Source: Gemmatimonadota bacterium (GTDB lineage: Bacteria > Gemmatimonadota > Gemmatimonadetes > Gemmatimonadales > Gemmatimonadaceae). Taken from it: a DNA stretch of 14,336 nucleotides. The notes under the pieces were generated by a model. It made no database searches, had not been told where the DNA came from, and saw only the letters and a program-made list of their open reading frames with translations. Within the stretch, counting starts at the first letter, position 1. The number at the start of each line of letters is the position of its first letter. Below, in pieces: positions 1 to 7,799 of this stretch. The DNA is taken from positions 1 to 14,336 of the forward strand of contig JAQBPZ010000271.1 in assembly GCA_028287225.1 (NCBI GenBank). The letters run 5' to 3'. Both the position numbers and the translations under genes were made by a program.

Positions 1-1072
1 GGTGCATGAGCGCCTCCACGCTGCCGGCCAGCCCGGGCCGCACCCGGCGGCGTTCGGCCGGCTCGCCCCAGTCGTGCGCCGCGGTGACCGTGCCGCCGTA
101 CGTCGAGAAGCCCACGAGGCACGCATCGTCCCCGTGGCGCTGTCGCACGAGCTGGCCGACGTTGAGCTCCCCGCCCCGCCCCATCGCCGTGGCGCGCGCG
201 TCGCCCAGGTGCGAGTTGTGCGCCCACACCGCCACGCACCCCGCATCCTGCTCGCGCCGCTGGCGCTCGATGATGGCGTCGAGCGTCTCCACCATGTGCG
301 TGTCCCGCAGGTTCCACGAGGACGCCCGCCCGCGGAACATCGCGCGATAGTAGCGCTCCGCGTTCGCGACGAGCCGCGCATTCTGCTCGGCGGAGAAGAA
401 GTCGTCGGCCGACATCGTGCCGCCCTGCGACCGGTATTCATCGGCACAGTGGCGAAGCTCGGCGAGCTGCCGCGCCACGTCCTCCTCGCAGGGCTCCACG
501 TAGTTGCGGCTGACCGCGAATCCGTACGCCTGCGGGTCGTCGGTGCCGGCCATGTCGAAGCACGAATAGCGTCCGCGGGCACGCTCGGCGGCGCGCGGGT
601 CGACGCCGTCCAGGTAGCGGAGCACGGCGTCGATGGAGCTGTGGAGGCTGTACAGGTCCAGCCCGTGAAACGCGCAGCGCTCCTCCATCGGCCGCTCGGC
701 GTTCCAGTCGCGCAGCCAGTCCACGAACTCGCGGACCACCGTGTTGCGCCACATCCACTGCGGAAAGCGCTTGAATCCGCCGAGGGCGGCGTCGGCGGTG
801 GCGTCGTCCCCCACGCCGCGCACGAAACGATCGACGCGCCGCGCGTCCGGCCAGTCGCCCTCGATGGCGACCGCACGCACGCGCCCGCTTTCGATGAGGC
901 GACGGGTGACCGCGGCGCGCAGCGCGTAGAACTCGTGCGTGCCGTGCGAGGCTTCGCCGAGCAGCACCACGCGCGCCCTGCCGATGGCCTTCACGACCGG
1001 GTCCAGGTTGGTGAGCCCGTCGAGCGGGATGAGATGCTGGCGCAGCGTGGCCAGGACGTCGTCGTGGTGCAT
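1..1072 (-). CDS. Erythromycin esterase family protein (3' end off the left edge)
   Basis: Partial gene: 357 codons are visible and the stop lies beyond base 1. The family hydrolyses ester bonds; EreA and EreB open the macrolide lactone ring, but many chromosomal members have no known substrate. The residues that define the family are present at almost the EreB spacing: GEASHG (E40, H43), H46, E71 in IEGDW, and H285 in VWAHNSH. EreB uses E43, H46, E74 and H285. I chose the ATG at 1072 because GGGAG at 1079-1083 sits 6 bases upstream and the protein aligns to the family from there. No signal peptide is seen, so it is probably cytoplasmic. Family members are about 400-450 residues, so roughly 50-90 are missing. 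It is divergent from dps with 146 bases between the starts. The family call is secure; macrolide resistance is not implied. Confidence 0.9.
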   Translation of the reverse strand, partial: MHHDDVLATLRQHLIPLDGLTNLDPVVKAIGRARVVLLGEASHGTHEFYALRAAVTRRLIESGRVRAVAIEGDWPDARRVDRFVRGVGDDATADAALGGFKRFPQWMWRNTVVREFVDWLRDWNAERPMEERCAFHGLDLYSLHSSIDAVLRYLDGVDPRAAERARGRYSCFDMAGTDDPQAYGFAVSRNYVEPCEEDVARQLAELRHCADEYRSQGGTMSADDFFSAEQNARLVANAERYYRAMFRGRASSWNLRDTHMVETLDAIIERQRREQDAGCVAVWAHNSHLGDARATAMGRGGELNVGQLVRQRHGDDACLVGFSTYGGTVTAAHDWGEPAERRRVRPGLAGSVEALMH

Positions 1073-1205
1073 TCGGCGCTCCCATGAGGTGCCCGCCGAT
1101 GGAGCGCAGAGCGCGTTCCACCGACGCGGCGTTCGGCTCGGCAGCGGCGCGGTGTACGGATGCACGACGGCCCCAAACGTGCAAAACCGGGCAGCGACTA
1201 CCACT

Positions 1206-1210
1206 GAGGA
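1206..1210 (+). promoter_or_regulatory. Shine-Dalgarno site that sets the dps start
   Basis: GAGGA lies 8 bases before the ATG at 1219. It favours that start over the in-frame ATG at 1084, whose extra 45 residues are Arg-rich, low in complexity and unlike any Dps N terminus. Confidence 0.6.
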
Positions 1211-1218
1211 ACACAGCG

Positions 1219-1872
1219 ATGGCACGCACGTCCAAGTCAGGAAGCACCCGCGGCCAGGTGTCGCGAAAGACCACCGGCAGCAGCGCGCGCGAGGCGACCG
1301 CGCGCGCGCCACAGACCGCCTCACCCGTCCTCAACCAGCGCGGGCGGGAGATCCAGCGCTTCGATGAGATCGTGCGCCTGCCCATCGGCCTGGACCAGAA
1401 CACCTGCCGGAAGAGCGTGAAGGCGCTCAACCAGGTGCTCGCCGACACGATGACGCTGCGCGACCTGTACAAGAAGCACCACTGGCAGGTGGCCGGCCAC
1501 ACCTTCTATTCCCTGCACCTGCTCTTCGACAAGCACTACGAGGAGCAGGCGGAGCTCGTCGACACGATCGCCGAGCGCATCCAGATCCTCGGCGGGCTGG
1601 CGGTGGCGATGGCGGCCGACGTCGCGGAGATGACGCAGATCGAGCGTCCGCCACGGGGCCGCGAGGAGGTGCCGGTGCAGATCTCGCGCATCCTGGAAGC
1701 GCACGAGCAGATCATCAAGTTCTGCCACACGGCCGCCGGCGAGGCGGACGAGAGCGGGGACGACGGCACCAACGACCTGCTGGTGAGCGACGTGATCCGG
1801 CTGAACGAGCTCCAGGTGTGGTTCGTGGCCGAGCACCTCGTGCCCGAGCCGCTCCTGCGCGCGAGCGAGTAG
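1219..1872 (+). CDS. dps: Dps-family ferritin-like DNA-protection protein
   Basis: Predicted 217-residue Dps/ferritin-like protein. Dps oligomers oxidise Fe(II) with peroxide, store the iron and often coat DNA under stress or starvation. The inter-subunit ferroxidase ligands known from Listeria Dps are all present with matching spacing: H88 (in HHW), H100, D104, D115 and E119. The four-helix domain spans about residues 45-212. An extra N-terminal tail of about 40 residues is rich in Arg, Lys, Ser and Thr, and could bind DNA as the Lys-rich tail of E. coli Dps does (inference). At 217 residues it is longer than the usual 155-190, mainly because of this tail. The start is set by GAGGA 8 bases upstream. 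It is divergent from the esterase-family gene and convergent with prfC. I see no clear OxyR or Fur site upstream. Confidence 0.92.
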   Translation: MARTSKSGSTRGQVSRKTTGSSAREATARAPQTASPVLNQRGREIQRFDEIVRLPIGLDQNTCRKSVKALNQVLADTMTLRDLYKKHHWQVAGHTFYSLHLLFDKHYEEQAELVDTIAERIQILGGLAVAMAADVAEMTQIERPPRGREEVPVQISRILEAHEQIIKFCHTAAGEADESGDDGTNDLLVSDVIRLNELQVWFVAEHLVPEPLLRASE

Positions 1873-1921
1873 GCCTGACCGTAACCCGCTTGGGCAGTAC
1901 GCGAATCGCTTCGAACGGGTT

Positions 1922-1972
1922 GCGAATCGGCGCGCACATCCAGTTGGCAGAATCTGGATCGCGCCGATTCGC
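1922..1972. terminator. Large stem-loop between convergent dps and prfC
   Basis: An inverted repeat with a perfect 13-base outer stem (1922-1934 with 1960-1972) continues into a 6-base inner stem (1938-1943 with 1954-1959). A 3-base bulge lies on the left arm and the loop is 10 bases. It sits 50 bases after the dps stop and 76 bases after the prfC stop, so it could end transcription from both sides. Neither side has a T tract, so intrinsic termination is not certain; Rho-dependent ending, 3'-end protection or a repeat element are alternatives. The 8-mer GCGAATCG is also found directly repeated at 1901-1908. A weaker GGGAC/GTCCC dyad follows at about 1985-2016. Confidence 0.55.
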
Positions 1973-2047
1973 TGCCTGTTCGCGGGGACTCGCGCAGCTG
2001 CACAGCGCAGGTCCCGCGGCGGATCGGTGCGCGCAGGCGCGTCGTGC

Positions 2048-3649
<1,602 letters not shown>

Positions 3650-3740
3650 GCATGAAATCTAACGATCTCGCGTCACCGGCCGCGTGCCGCTATCCTGTCC
3701 CTCGCCCCGTCTGGCCTGCCTCGTGCTAGCTGCCCTCGCC

Positions 3741-5477
3741 ATGCGATCGACTTCCCTCCGGCTCCTCGCGCTGGCCAGCCTCACCGCTGCCTGGCGCCCC
3801 ACTCCCGCGCTGGCACAGGGCGCCGCCCCCACGGCCCCGGGTGCCTCGTGCGAGGGGCTCGTCGTGACGCGCGTGGACATCCAGGCGGCGCGTCCCCCGT
3901 TCGAGGGCAGCGCGTCGCGCTGGCGTCATGCCGCCCGCGCCGTCGGGCTGCATCACGCCACGACCCGCCCGGGCGTCATCGACGCCTTCTCCCAGCTCGC
4001 CGTGGGGGAGCGCTGCACGGAGCAGCGCCGGTCGGAGACGGAACGCCTGATCCGCGACCAGCCGTTCATCGCCAACGCCCGCGTCCGCGCCCTGCCCGAC
4101 GGACAGGGCGGCGTGGCCATCGTGGTGGAGACGGTGGACGAAGTCCCGGTCCTCGTCGGCGGACAGCTTCACGGGCTCGGGATCAACTCCATCTCGCTCG
4201 GCAACGGCAACATCGGGGGCAACGGGCTGCTCGGGCAGGGCTACTTCGAGCGCGGCTTCGGCTATCGCTCGGGCTGGGGAGTGCGGCTCATCGAGTACGC
4301 GGCGTTCGGACGGCCGTACGTCGGGACGATCGAGGCCTTCAGGCACCCGCTGGGATTCTACCGCAACGTGGAGCTGGCGCATCCCTTCTACACCGACCTC
4401 CAGAACGTCGCGTGGCACCTGGGCTACAACGACGGCGAGGACTACCGCCACGTCGCCCGCGCCGCCCGCGACCCGCTGGCCCTGCGCGTGGACCAGCACC
4501 GGTGGGACGCGAGCACGATCATCCGGGCCTTCGGCACGCGCACCGTCACCCTCCTCGGCGTGGGAGCCTCGGGCATCCGCCTGACCCCCGACAATCGCGG
4601 GGTGCTCGTGGAAGACGAGGGGCTGCGGCCGGACACGGGCACCACGCTCAATGACCGCTACCAGGCGTTCCGCGCCATCCGGGTGGGCGTCCTGGGCGGA
4701 ATCCGCCGCGTCACCTTCACGCCGGTGCGCGGGTTCGACGGACTGGCGGCGCAGCAGGACGTCGCCACGGGCATCATGACGGGCCTCTTCGCGGCGCACG
4801 GGATCCCGAGCGCGGGTGAGAGCGACATCTTCCTCTCGGGCGGCGTGTACGCGGGCAAGGGGAACGAGCACATGCTCCTGGCGACGGTGGCACAGATGGA
4901 GGCGCGACGCGATCAGGCTGCCAACGTCTGGGACAGCATGGTCGGCAGCGGGCGCGCCGCGTTCTACCTCACCACGGCGCCGGGCATGCTCTTCGTGCTC
5001 GACGACCGCTACTCGATGGGCCTCGACTCGCGTCTGCCCCTGCAGCTCGACCTGGGCGACCGCATCGGCGGCATCCTCGGTTACCGCACGGCGTCCATCG
5101 CCGGCGCGCGACGCAACGCGGCCCGCGCCGAGCTCCGGTTCAGCCGACAGGCGATGGTCCGCAACGCCGACGTGGGCGTCGCGGCGTTCGGCGAGTCGGG
5201 CACCGTGTGGGCGGGCGACGTCCCATACGGACGCTCCGCGACGCGCGCCACCGTGGGCGTCAGCCTGCTCGCCGCGTATCCCACGCGCTCCAAGCGCCTG
5301 TACCGCGCCGACATCGGCATTCCGCTCACCCCGGGTGGCGACGGCGGTGGACGCATCGAGGTGCGCTTCTCCAGCGAGGATCGCACGGGCCTCTTCTGGC
5401 GTGAGCCGGACGACATCTCCCGCGCCCGCACCGGCCCCGTGGCCTCCACCCTCTTCGTCACGCCGACCACGCACTAG
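3741..5477 (+). CDS. Omp85/BamA-like outer-membrane beta-barrel protein with a POTRA-like domain
   Basis: Predicted 578-residue exported protein. Residues 1-25 form a signal peptide (Arg, then hydrophobic LLALASLTAAW, ending ALA before Q26). About residues 37-137 look like one POTRA unit, closing with a strand pattern typical of that fold (VAIVVETVDEVP). The rest is alternating short beta strands and Gly-rich turns, as in outer-membrane barrels. Omp85 proteins fold or translocate other outer-membrane proteins or lipids; which role applies here cannot be told. A VRGF sequence at 329-332 resembles the Omp85 L6 motif but sits earlier than usual. The C terminus is not the usual aromatic residue. 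I chose ATG 3741 for its standard signal peptide; in-frame GTG 3723 and ATG 3684 are possible. It is divergent from prfC. Confidence 0.7.
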   Translation: MRSTSLRLLALASLTAAWRPTPALAQGAAPTAPGASCEGLVVTRVDIQAARPPFEGSASRWRHAARAVGLHHATTRPGVIDAFSQLAVGERCTEQRRSETERLIRDQPFIANARVRALPDGQGGVAIVVETVDEVPVLVGGQLHGLGINSISLGNGNIGGNGLLGQGYFERGFGYRSGWGVRLIEYAAFGRPYVGTIEAFRHPLGFYRNVELAHPFYTDLQNVAWHLGYNDGEDYRHVARAARDPLALRVDQHRWDASTIIRAFGTRTVTLLGVGASGIRLTPDNRGVLVEDEGLRPDTGTTLNDRYQAFRAIRVGVLGGIRRVTFTPVRGFDGLAAQQDVATGIMTGLFAAHGIPSAGESDIFLSGGVYAGKGNEHMLLATVAQMEARRDQAANVWDSMVGSGRAAFYLTTAPGMLFVLDDRYSMGLDSRLPLQLDLGDRIGGILGYRTASIAGARRNAARAELRFSRQAMVRNADVGVAAFGESGTVWAGDVPYGRSATRATVGVSLLAAYPTRSKRLYRADIGIPLTPGGDGGGRIEVRFSSEDRTGLFWREPDDISRARTGPVASTLFVTPTTH

Positions 5478-5508
5478 GGCGGCGTGCTCGTTGGACGGAG
5501 AGGACGGC

Positions 5509-6411
5509 TCAGAGCTTGTAGATGAACGCGACGTACGGGAACGGATACTGTGCGGCGGATGACGCGACGAAGAACGCGAGGTCCACGCTCAGCCGCTCGC
5601 CGATGAATCGCATGCCGCCGGAGAGCAGCGCCCCCGAGCCGCGTGTGTAGAAGTAGTTCTCGCTCACCAGCGCAACGCCCCGCGAGATCCGGTTGGTGCC
5701 ACCCACCATCAGGAGCGCGGAGTTGTCGGCGCGTGCGCGGCTGTACAGGACGCCCCCGCCGGCGGTCAGGTTGCGATCCTCCCCCCCGTACGTGGCCACG
5801 CCGTACGCGATGCCGAACGGGCTGTCGTCGGAGACCATCCCCGCCCCCGCGACGAGTGCGCCGACGCTGATGTTCAGGTTCGGGCCGGCGAGCACGCCAA
5901 GCTTCGGCGTGAGATAGAAGATCTGGTTGTCCAGGCTCAAGCCGGGAAACAGCGACATGCCCGCTCCCATCGTGAAGGCGTCGCTCATGCCCAACTGGAA
6001 GCTCGGGAAGAAGATGTATGCGTCGGCAAAGTAGGCCTCTCCCTTCCGGAGCGTCCGCCCGGTGGGCGCGAAGAACAGGCGCGTGCGGCTCGGGTCTTCG
6101 GGCCACACCTCACCGTCGTGCATCTGGCCTGCCCCCACCACACGCAGGCTGCGGATCCGGGCGCGCGCAATCGTGCTCTCGCCGATGGCCGAGACGAAGC
6201 GGATCGTCGTGGGCGTCACCTCCAGCACGCGCCCCTGGAGCGTGGACCCGTCCACGAGCGTGAGCACGGCGATGGAGCCCTCTGGCGTGGGCTGCGCGTT
6301 CGCGGTGCGCGTGGTGTCCTGCCCCCGCGCACCCGGCGCGAGGACGGCGAGAAGCAGCAGGACCGCCAGCACGCGAATGCAGGCACGCGAGTCGTTGCGG
6401 GGGAGGCGCAT
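5509..6411 (-). CDS. Exported beta-rich protein of unknown function
   Basis: Predicted 300-residue protein that I do not assign to a named family. Residues 1-30 are a signal peptide (Arg-rich n-region, long Leu/Val/Ala core, GARG before Q31). About residues 45-92 form a compact beta-rich unit (TLVDGSTLQGRVLEV, then a second strand set), like the small SH3/LSm-type domains found in periplasmic proteins. From about 110 to the end, amphipathic strands alternate with Gly- and Asn-containing turns, suggesting an outer-membrane barrel or envelope beta-sandwich. I chose ATG 6411 because the signal peptide begins there and GGAG is 4 bases upstream; the frame stays open to 6690 but that extension is Arg/Pro-rich filler. 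It converges on the Omp85-like gene with 31 bases between stops. It is last in the minus-strand run, 366 bases after the SDR gene. Confidence 0.72.
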   Translation of the reverse strand: MRLPRNDSRACIRVLAVLLLLAVLAPGARGQDTTRTANAQPTPEGSIAVLTLVDGSTLQGRVLEVTPTTIRFVSAIGESTIARARIRSLRVVGAGQMHDGEVWPEDPSRTRLFFAPTGRTLRKGEAYFADAYIFFPSFQLGMSDAFTMGAGMSLFPGLSLDNQIFYLTPKLGVLAGPNLNISVGALVAGAGMVSDDSPFGIAYGVATYGGEDRNLTAGGGVLYSRARADNSALLMVGGTNRISRGVALVSENYFYTRGSGALLSGGMRFIGERLSVDLAFFVASSAAQYPFPYVAFIYKL

Positions 6412-6415
6412 CGGG

Positions 6416-6419
6416 CTCC
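6416..6419 (-). promoter_or_regulatory. Shine-Dalgarno site supporting start 6411
   Basis: GGAG on the minus strand, 4 bases before ATG 6411. It agrees with the signal peptide beginning at that codon and argues against the longer frame from 6690. Confidence 0.45.
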
Positions 6420-6543
6420 AGTCTCGCAGGGTGTTCCGGCGCGCGAGCGCAGCCGGCCGGCGCGGGGCGCCGGGTGGGTGGAGCAATGTCCGCGGCGGGC
6501 GCGGGGCGCACCAGCCCGCGGCGCGCCGGAGTCGCCCCCGTAC

Positions 6544-6585
6544 CCACCGAACGAGATCGGCGTGCGAGTCCCGACATCTCGGTGG
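6544..6585 (-). terminator. Possible stem-loop downstream of the SDR gene
   Basis: CCACC (6544-6548) pairs with GGTGG (6581-6585). GAGAT (6553-6557) pairs with ATCTC (6576-6580), and CGG (6558-6560) with CCG (6571-6573), leaving small bulges. It lies about 190 bases past the SDR stop on the transcribed strand. It has no T tract, so its role as a terminator is a guess. Confidence 0.25.
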
Positions 6586-6777
6586 ATCTACCGCCCGTCC
6601 CGCACCTCGGCGAGGAACTGGACGAGGAGCGCGGAGGCATCGGGGCCCTGCGGCACCCTCACGGCGCCGGAGGATGACCTCCGTGGCCACGGCGTGCCTG
6701 TCGGCGTCCTGCCTGCACAGCCGAGCGAGTCACGACGAGCATGGCCTGCACAGCGCGCGTCAGCGCATGCGTGCGCG

Positions 6778-7596
6778 TCAGAAGGTGATCCCGCCGCCCA
6801 CGGTCACCACCTGTCCGGAGATGTAGTTCGACTCGGGAGTGCAGAAAAGGTACACGCCCCCCGCCGCTTCCTCGGGCGTGCCCAGCCGCCCGAGCGGGAT
6901 CATGTCGCGCTCCAGCGTCTCGAGCAGCGCGGGCTGCACCCCCGCCTTCCGCATCTCGCCGCCATCCGCCGCGCTCCCGATCGGTGCGGTCATGCGGGTG
7001 CGGATGAAGCCGAACGCGACGCAGTTGACGTTCACCTTGTAGCGCCCCCATTCCCTGGCGAGCGTCTTCGTCATCCCCACCATGCCGGCCTTCGCCGTGG
7101 CGTAGTTGACCTGGCCCGGATTGCCACCGAGCCCCACGACCGACGACACGTTGACGACCTTGCGGAACACCTCGCGCCCGTCCTTCGCCTCGGCCTTCGC
7201 CCACGCCCGGAAGTGCTCGGAGGCCGCGCGCAGGATGCGGAACGGTGCCATCACGTGCACGTCCATGATGGCCTGGAACTGCTCGTCGGTCATCTTCTGG
7301 ATGACGTTGTCCCACGTGTAGCCCGCGTTGTTGACGATGATGTCCAGCGCGCCGAAGCGGTCGACCGCGGCACCCACGAACCGCTCGCCGAAGTCGGCGT
7401 CGGTCACGCTGCCCACGCACAGCTCCGCCTCGCCGCCGGCGGCGCGGATCTCCATCGCCGTCTCCACGGCGGGAGCCTCGTCGCGGTCGTTCACGACCAC
7501 GCGCGCCCCCTCGGCGGCGAGCTTGAGCGCCACCGCGCGGCCGATGCCGCGGCCGGCCCCCGAGACGATGGCGACCTTTCCGTTCAGCGTTCCCAC
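6778..7596 (-). CDS. Short-chain dehydrogenase/reductase, FabG-like
   Basis: Predicted 272-residue classical SDR, a cytoplasmic NAD(P)-dependent oxidoreductase of alcohols and ketones. The nucleotide-binding GAGRGIG is at 13-19, NNAG at 89-92, and catalytic S152, Y165 and K169 have normal spacing. D37 at the end of the second strand (VVVNDRD) favours NAD(H) over NADP(H). The usual catalytic Asn of helix 4 is His (H114 in DVHVMAPF), as I recall from the dehydrogenase unit of peroxisomal multifunctional enzyme 2. FabG-like 3-hydroxyacyl-CoA or -ACP chemistry is therefore plausible, but the substrate is not determined. The start is GTG 7596 with GAGG 5 bases upstream. The gene follows the sigma-54 activator on the same strand after 203 bases. 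Confidence 0.9.
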   Translation of the reverse strand: MGTLNGKVAIVSGAGRGIGRAVALKLAAEGARVVVNDRDEAPAVETAMEIRAAGGEAELCVGSVTDADFGERFVGAAVDRFGALDIIVNNAGYTWDNVIQKMTDEQFQAIMDVHVMAPFRILRAASEHFRAWAKAEAKDGREVFRKVVNVSSVVGLGGNPGQVNYATAKAGMVGMTKTLAREWGRYKVNVNCVAFGFIRTRMTAPIGSAADGGEMRKAGVQPALLETLERDMIPLGRLGTPEEAAGGVYLFCTPESNYISGQVVTVGGGITF

Positions 7597-7799
7597 TGGC
7601 GCCTCGTGATGATGATTGACGGCGATGGCGTCGCGACCGGTTCACCGACCAGATCTTCGCCTCGTGGTCATTCCAGTACGTCGCGCATCACGCGCTCGAG
7701 CGTCATCAGCAGCGGATGCCACTTCAGCTGCTGTGGATGGCGCAGAATGTACGACTCGTGCACCACGTGCGTTGGCCGAGCGACCCCACCCCCGCTGGA
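7597..7799. other. Gap between the sigma-54 activator and the SDR gene
   Basis: It holds a possible 32-residue ORF (own entry) and a 9-base direct repeat, CGCCTCGTG on the plus strand, at 7600-7608 and 7658-7666. The first copy contains the SDR Shine-Dalgarno site and the second lies just after the small ORF's stop. No clear sigma-70 or sigma-54 promoter is seen. Confidence 0.35.
7668..7766 (-). CDS. Possible 32-residue small protein, unrecognised
   Basis: A minus-strand frame with tandem GTG codons at 7766 and 7763 and TGA at 7668-7670. It encodes a peptide rich in Leu, His, Arg and Met (middle LRHPQQLKWHPLLMTLERV) that would form an amphipathic helix, with mostly G or C at third positions. 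It is in the same frame as the upstream sigma-54 activator, so it could be a small coupled gene, a readthrough extension past that gene's TAG (43 codons), or the remnant of a lost gene. A Shine-Dalgarno site is weak. I do not recognise a family. It lies between two genes of the same direction and is probably on their transcript. Confidence 0.3.
   Translation of the reverse strand: MVHESYILRHPQQLKWHPLLMTLERVMRDVLE

Larger units (their letters stand above)
6412..6777. other. 366-base gap between the SDR gene and the exported-protein gene
   Basis: No convincing gene. Very GC-rich with several stem-loops: CCGGCGC-GGG-GCGCCGG at 6457-6473, a 6-base GCGGGC/GCCCGC dyad near 6494-6518, and a longer compound dyad at 6544-6585 (own entry). 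A minus-strand frame at 6588-6662 encodes 24 residues with G or C in 23 of 24 third positions, ending in a helix-like ALLVQFLAEVRDGR, but it is too short to call. The gap probably holds the end of the SDR transcript and the promoter of the 6411 gene; no promoter boxes stand out. Confidence 0.4.

Noticed and set aside
438..1502. Minus-strand frame of 354 codons overlapping the esterase-family gene and dps
   Set aside because: It is a shifted frame. The true minus-strand frame carries GEASHG and the other esterase residues, and dps is clear on the plus strand.
3712..3727. Sigma-54-like promoter (TGGCCTG, 4 bases, GTGCT) before the barrel gene
   Set aside because: It matches 9 of 12 consensus positions with correct GG/GC spacing, but the transcript would begin only 2-3 bases before ATG 3741, and such matches are common by chance in this base composition.
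3726..5474. Long minus-strand open frame (582 codons) opposite the Omp85-like gene
   Set aside because: Arg/Ala/Val/Glu/Asp-rich composition with no family pattern; such antisense frames are expected in GC-rich coding DNA. The plus frame has a signal peptide and barrel features.
6541..6590. tRNA-like T-arm pattern (TGCGAGT followed by CCC)
   Set aside because: The T stem does not pair and no acceptor or anticodon arm can be drawn around it.
7707..7722. Sigma-54-like TGGCAT...TGC on the minus strand upstream of the SDR gene
   Set aside because: The GG and GC elements are 8 bases apart instead of 10, which sigma-54 does not tolerate well.
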